From Neorhizobium sp. SOG26 (GTDB lineage: Bacteria > Pseudomonadota > Alphaproteobacteria > Rhizobiales > Rhizobiaceae), in assembly GCF_003491345.1 (NCBI RefSeq), contig NZ_CP025512.1, positions 1,860,001 to 1,924,000 on the forward strand: a stretch of DNA of 64,000 bases. Reading direction: 5' to 3'. Positions 63,739 to 64,000 of the stretch are shown here, in pieces; the first letter of the stretch is position 1; each line of letters starts with the position of its first letter. The notes under the pieces were generated by a model. That model ran no database searches. It was not told the DNA's origin and saw only the letters and a program-made list of their open reading frames with translations. Made by a program: the position numbers and the translations under genes.

Positions 63739-64000
63739 TCAGGCAGCCTTGGTCGCCCTCTTGCGCGACAGATGCGCCACGACATTCTCGATCATCCGCA
63801 TGCCGGCATCTCCGCCGAGCGTCATGATCGATTCCGGGTGGAACTGCACCGCCGCGATCGGCTCCTTGGCGTGCTCGATGCCCATGATCGTGCCGTCCTC
63901 GCTTTCGGCGGTGATGATGAAGTCCGCCGGCAGCGTCTTCGGATCAGCAAAGATCGAGTGGTAGCGACCGACTGTCACCTCTTTCGCAAGGCCCGAGAAC
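63739..64000 (-). CDS. trpE(G): Anthranilate synthase TrpE(G), glutamine amidotransferase end (partial)
   Basis: This frame runs off the right edge of the window; its last 87 codons are visible. They read through [17 protein letters not shown] and [17 protein letters not shown], the end of the TrpG-type class I amidotransferase, with the catalytic His-Pro-Glu. In Rhizobiaceae TrpE and TrpG are usually fused, which would fit; since only the C terminus is seen, a stand-alone TrpG or PabA cannot be excluded. It supplies anthranilate for tryptophan synthesis. Confidence 0.78.
   Translation of the reverse strand, partial: FSGLAKEVTVGRYHSIFADPKTLPADFIITAESEDGTIMGIEHAKEPIAAVQFHPESIMTLGGDAGMRMIENVVAHLSRKRATKAA

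Noticed and set aside
1..64000. CRISPR arrays, tRNA, rRNA, insertion sequences, prophage genes
   Set aside because: None was seen by reading; no spaced repeats, transposase or integrase sequence were recognised.

Overview
This is a GC-rich, densely packed chromosomal window from an alphaproteobacterium, almost certainly a member of the Rhizobiaceae (Rhizobium/Agrobacterium-like). The evidence is the family set: a three-gene fbc/pet cytochrome bc1 operon, a ClpS2-type adaptor, a UbiK-like protein beside lgt, long-form leuA, a TrpE(G)-type amidotransferase domain at the right edge, and several proteins of the kind rhizobia keep as conserved hypotheticals. I see no rRNA, tRNA, insertion sequence, prophage, plasmid function or CRISPR array. 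Most of the window reads as core housekeeping DNA.

Layout. 0-4 kb: the end of an OmpR-type regulator and its histidine kinase, converging on a ybjN-proC-csaA operon, then a 0.5-kb noncoding stretch and ubiK. 4-10.5 kb: lgt, a MidA/NDUFAF7-like methyltransferase, pgeF, an atypical M24 protein, a lipoprotein, prs and a small zinc-ribbon protein. 10.5-18.3 kb: two large cyclic-di-GMP GGDEF-EAL proteins (one with an MHYT sensor) flanking an exported protein and rplY. 18.4-23.3 kb: pth, prmB, clpS2, ychF, two overlapping MaoC-fold genes and apt. 23.3-26.2 kb: the bc1 complex. 26.5-31.3 kb: an endonuclease/phosphatase-fold protein and two fused ABC exporters. 31.6-38.5 kb: trmL, a Na/Pi cotransporter, hemF, small proteins, and a translationally coupled DUF1285-Nudix-CCA operon. 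38.7-45.6 kb: a MoxR-DUF58-DUF4159-membrane protein operon, followed by tandem GNAT acetyltransferases. 46-53.7 kb: an MFS transporter, a GNAT, a glutathionyl-hydroquinone reductase, an amine oxidase, a Nudix protein, a metallophosphoesterase, and an ECF sigma/anti-sigma pair. 53.8-64 kb: leuA with a leucine-rich leader peptide, benE, a CHASE-GGDEF-EAL protein, a ClpP paralogue, HupE, queF with a CDF transporter, a MarR-GNAT operon with a palindromic operator, and the 3' end of trpE(G).

How the genes fit together. Several themes recur: respiration and haem supply (petABC, hemF, ubiK), translation and tRNA (rplY, pth, prmB, trmL, cca, csaA, ychF, queF), envelope and peptidoglycan (lgt, pgeF, the MoxR operon), protein quality control (clpS2, clpP) and cyclic-di-GMP signalling (three dual-domain proteins). 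The least ordinary signals are a probable leucine attenuator with its own promoter before leuA, a MarR operator that embeds its own -10 element, a 20-bp near-perfect hairpin between the CDF and MarR genes, an M24-fold protein lacking the usual metal ligands, and an ECF sigma factor with an eroded region 4.2 motif. I did not find a clear-cut new defence or mobile system.
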